From Legionella quateirensis (GTDB lineage: Bacteria > Pseudomonadota > Gammaproteobacteria > Legionellales > Legionellaceae), in NCBI RefSeq assembly GCF_001467955.1, contig NZ_LNYR01000043.1, positions 1-64,000 on the forward strand: a stretch of DNA of 64,000 bases. Reading direction: 5' to 3'. Numbering within the stretch: the first letter of the stretch is position 1; each line of letters starts with the position of its first letter. The notes under the pieces are model-generated. The model did no database searches, was not told the DNA's origin, and saw only the letters and a list, made by a program, of their open reading frames with translations. The position numbers and the translations under genes were made by a program. This document shows positions 62,072 through 64,000 of the stretch, piece after piece.

Positions 62072-62262
62072 TGAGCGTTTTGTTACATCATAGCATCCTT
62101 GCTATAAGCAGCGTTATGTTCACTATAGGAATAATAATGCTAATTCTCGCCAATGGAAGTTCTGGAAATACAATGAGGCGAATGGGGCTTTTTCTTTCTG
62201 GTTTTTCATTAATTGCCTTTACCCTCTTTTTCTTTCTTGATGTGCTTCAAGTGAATACATAA
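62071..62262 (+). CDS. Small membrane protein, 63 residues
   Basis: Two hydrophobic helices (about 7-26 and 42-60) are joined by a short polar loop NGSSGNTMRRMG. AAAGAAAG lies just upstream. No family was recognised. It is part of a chain of small envelope genes following the metal operons. Confidence 0.5.
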   Translation: MSVLLHHSILAISSVMFTIGIIMLILANGSSGNTMRRMGLFLSGFSLIAFTLFFFLDVLQVNT

Positions 62263-62421
62263 CTTCTAATCAAAATCTTATAAGGAATGAAACCCTATTT
62301 TAAGTCAAACCGAGGCAATTCATTAATAAATTGAATCCTTCTTAAATCAATGTATAGTTGGGTTTCAGGGATTGCAATACTTATTAAATCTACTACAAAA
62401 ATCAATAGGGGATGATTTGTT

Positions 62422-63201
62422 ATGATAAGCCATCAACATCAGAGGAAAAGCAACGGGTTTAAAAAATTTCATATTTGCTTTTGGATTGTACCTCTTATGG
62501 TTTTGTTAGTTATCACTAAATTTTTTATCCATCGTTTCGATTTAGAATTTGTTGCAGTTAGTCCTCTTTTTACCAGCACGATGGCCGGTGCCATTTTTAT
62601 TATCAGTATTTTACTTGCTGGAATTTTGGCAGACTTTAAAGAAGCCGAAAAATTTCCAGCAGAAATAAGAGCCACTCTTGAAAACATATTGGAAGAAGCG
62701 ACCCTTTTTTATCAAAAAAATAATGACTTTGATTTAAAAAAAATTCATGCCAGAATTCACAAAATAGTTCAACTTTTTTTTAAAGGAATAGATCACGAAG
62801 GAGATCACCACGATTTAAATCCTTGCTTACATTCTATCAACCAATTGGCATCTTCCTTCGCAGAGATGGAACAATTAGGTATGCCTCCTAATTTTCTTGT
62901 GCGATTAAAAACAGAACAAGGCACATTGCGAAAAATAATATTACGAATATATCAAATTCAAAGAACTCAATTCATTCCCTCTGTACATATTCTGGCTGAA
63001 TCATTAATAGGCTTTCTCACCTTATTTCTTCTGTTCTTAAAGACTGAAGGCTCTCCGGAATCATTTATACTGTTTGGCTTCATTGCCTATTTTTTCCTCT
63101 ATATAGGACGACTCATCAGAGTATTAGAAAAACCTTTTAGAGAGGGACATGAAACCATGGACGATGTGAGTCTTTTTCTCCTCCGAGAGATGAAAAATTA
63201 A
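62422..63201 (+). CDS. Membrane protein, bestrophin/DUF4239-like
   Basis: This 259-residue protein has membrane helices at about 19-38, 50-72, 195-213 and 222-240. It has a cytoplasmic helical middle with HARIHKIVQLFFKGIDHEGDHHD and a C-terminal RLIRVLEKPFREGHETMDDVSLFLL. That end resembles the bestrophin-like family (DUF4239), in which a conserved Pro-Phe segment lies after the last helix. AGGGGATG precedes the ATG. Ion selectivity is unknown. Confidence 0.55.
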   Translation: MISHQHQRKSNGFKKFHICFWIVPLMVLLVITKFFIHRFDLEFVAVSPLFTSTMAGAIFIISILLAGILADFKEAEKFPAEIRATLENILEEATLFYQKNNDFDLKKIHARIHKIVQLFFKGIDHEGDHHDLNPCLHSINQLASSFAEMEQLGMPPNFLVRLKTEQGTLRKIILRIYQIQRTQFIPSVHILAESLIGFLTLFLLFLKTEGSPESFILFGFIAYFFLYIGRLIRVLEKPFREGHETMDDVSLFLLREMKN

Positions 63202-63295
63202 ACTGGCATCCCTATTAACAAATGATTTAGAGTTCCTTGGAAGAACCCCATACTTTGTATTCATTTTTGATTACAATACGGTATCATTTTTATGA

Positions 63296-63535
63296 TTAAG
63301 CCCGGATGAAAAACAAGGTGAAAACCTACTAAACCAATATCCTTCTCTTTCTAGACAACCAGAGCATTTACCGTTAATTCTGGCCAAAGAAGAGCAAACA
63401 AGTGATGCGGTTAGTGAGGTAATAGCGCATCAATTCAACGATACCGATGATATTTTAATCCATCGGGTGATAAACTACCTGAGCGACCTGCTTTATGAAA
63501 CCATCAACGCATATTATTTTAAGAATAAATGTTAA
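63296..63535 (+). pseudogene. Gene fragment lacking a start
   Basis: An open frame from the stop at 63293-63295 to TAA at 63533-63535 reads protein-like (QYPSLSRQPEHLPLILAKEE, DDILIHRVINYLSDLLYETI). The first 150 bases hold no ATG or GTG in frame. An ATG at 63292 in another frame (Met-Ile-Lys-Pro-Gly) ends at once. It is most simply the 3' remnant of a larger gene. Confidence 0.5.
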
Positions 63536-63569
63536 TTAGAATCCACTCATCTCCCCTTAACAAAAACCA

Positions 63570-63779
63570 TTAGGAGTCTGTTAATGAATTCTCTTTCTTT
63601 AACTGTTCCTGTTTTTTTAAATAAATTTCCTGCCTGTTGACAGTCACCTGTTTAGGTGCATCAATTCCCAGTTTAAAATGTCCCTGTTCATGGGTTTTAA
63701 ACGGGGTAATCACCACCTTTTGATTATTTTCCAGGATAATAATTAAATCCGATTCAAAGGCTACAGTTCTTATTTCCAT
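63570..63779 (-). CDS. Divergent CsrA-like protein lacking the canonical first strand
   Basis: This is a 69-residue protein. The C-terminal half, HFKLGIDAPKQVTVNRQEIYLKKQE, is clear CsrA sequence with the critical Arg before QEIY. The N-terminus MEIRTVAFESDLIIIL replaces MLILTRR, so one half of each RNA-binding surface is missing. It may bind RNA differently, or form mixed dimers with the CsrA-like protein at 7971. The start is the only ATG available; GAGTAAG lies upstream. Confidence 0.75.
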   Translation of the reverse strand: MEIRTVAFESDLIIILENNQKVVITPFKTHEQGHFKLGIDAPKQVTVNRQEIYLKKQEQLKKENSLTDS

Positions 63780-63926
63780 GTTGGCTTACTCGTTTAGTTG
63801 AAAATAATTGCCAAAAAAGGCATTTATTGATGGGTTTTCCCTATACAGATATTAATATGAAGCCATATGCCTATTCAAACACAGTCTTCAAAGAAGAATA
63901 GCCCCTGTTATACTACAGCAACCATC

Positions 63927-63970
63927 GAAGTTCCATAGGTAGAGACGGCCAAAAATGGAGGTTCTTTTTT
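63927..63970 (+). terminator. Possible terminator near the right edge
   Basis: GAAGTTCCAT and ATGGAGGTTC pair over most of ten positions with an 18-base loop, followed by six T. The loop is long and no gene ends just upstream, so this is a weak call. Confidence 0.25.
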
Positions 63971-64000
63971 AATTGCATAAAACCCATTCATGCTTGGCTT

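Overview
The window looks like conjugative mobile DNA from a Legionella species or close relative. The grounds are an lvrA-lvrB-csrA-like (lvrC/CsrT-type) cluster next to a conjugation operon, two DUF1566 proteins of the kind that forms the C-terminus of the Legionella collagen-like adhesin, moderate to low GC, and Legionella-style metal-efflux cargo. This is judged by reading only. No rRNA, tRNA, CRISPR array or insertion sequence was recognised. No classical plasmid replication (TrfA/RepA) or partition operon was seen, so I cannot say whether it is an integrative conjugative element or part of a plasmid.

Layout. (1) 112-6048, AT-rich: a signalling module. On the minus strand a phage-repressor-like regulator, an alpha/beta hydrolase, a type-1 periplasmic binding protein, a hybrid histidine kinase with two receivers, and a tiny DHp-like protein are tightly packed. 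A stand-alone response regulator converges on them. (2) 6194-8316: divergent from that, a promoter with an 11-bp inverted repeat drives lvrA, lvrB, a small ORF and a CsrA-family gene. (3) 8351-28529: a complete IncP-type (RP4-like) mating-pair apparatus, trbB-C-D-E-F-G-H-I-J-K-L, a TrbN-like transglycosylase, traG, traF and topB (traE). Then come two DUF1566 proteins and an outer-membrane barrel, and finally traD-like and traC. (4) 28791-29434: a HigBA-type toxin-antitoxin pair with its own promoter. (5) 29551-34429: the DNA-processing block, traI with a traH-like gene inside it, traJ, a strikingly RP4-like oriT with nick site, then traK-traL-traM diverging.

(6) 34556-43570: accessory DNA with unknown small genes, a lipoprotein, a DUF6471 protein, a KAP-type P-loop NTPase beside a HicAB pair, an unknown protein with a nuclease-like C-terminus, a tyrosine recombinase and an ORF6N protein. 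(7) 43680-60378, all on the minus strand: heavy-metal resistance. It holds a Cu/Ag RND system (cusCBA-type, with CusF fused to CusB), a CDF exporter, a P1B ATPase with its ArsR/SmtB regulator and operator, and a Zn/Co/Cd RND system (czcCBA-type), with small His-rich lipoproteins and membrane proteins around them. (8) 60552-64000: a periplasmic amino-acid-type binding protein, small envelope proteins, a bestrophin-like membrane protein, a gene fragment, and a divergent CsrA-like gene lacking the usual first strand.

How it may work together (inference): the signalling module senses a small ligand in the periplasm and, through the repressor-like regulator, sets expression of lvrABC and hence of transfer. 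The CsrA-like proteins add post-transcriptional control. TraI, J, K and H process DNA at oriT, TraG couples it to the Trb channel, and TraC primes the incoming strand. The cargo pays for carriage with metal resistance, toxin-antitoxin stabilisation and possible phage defence.
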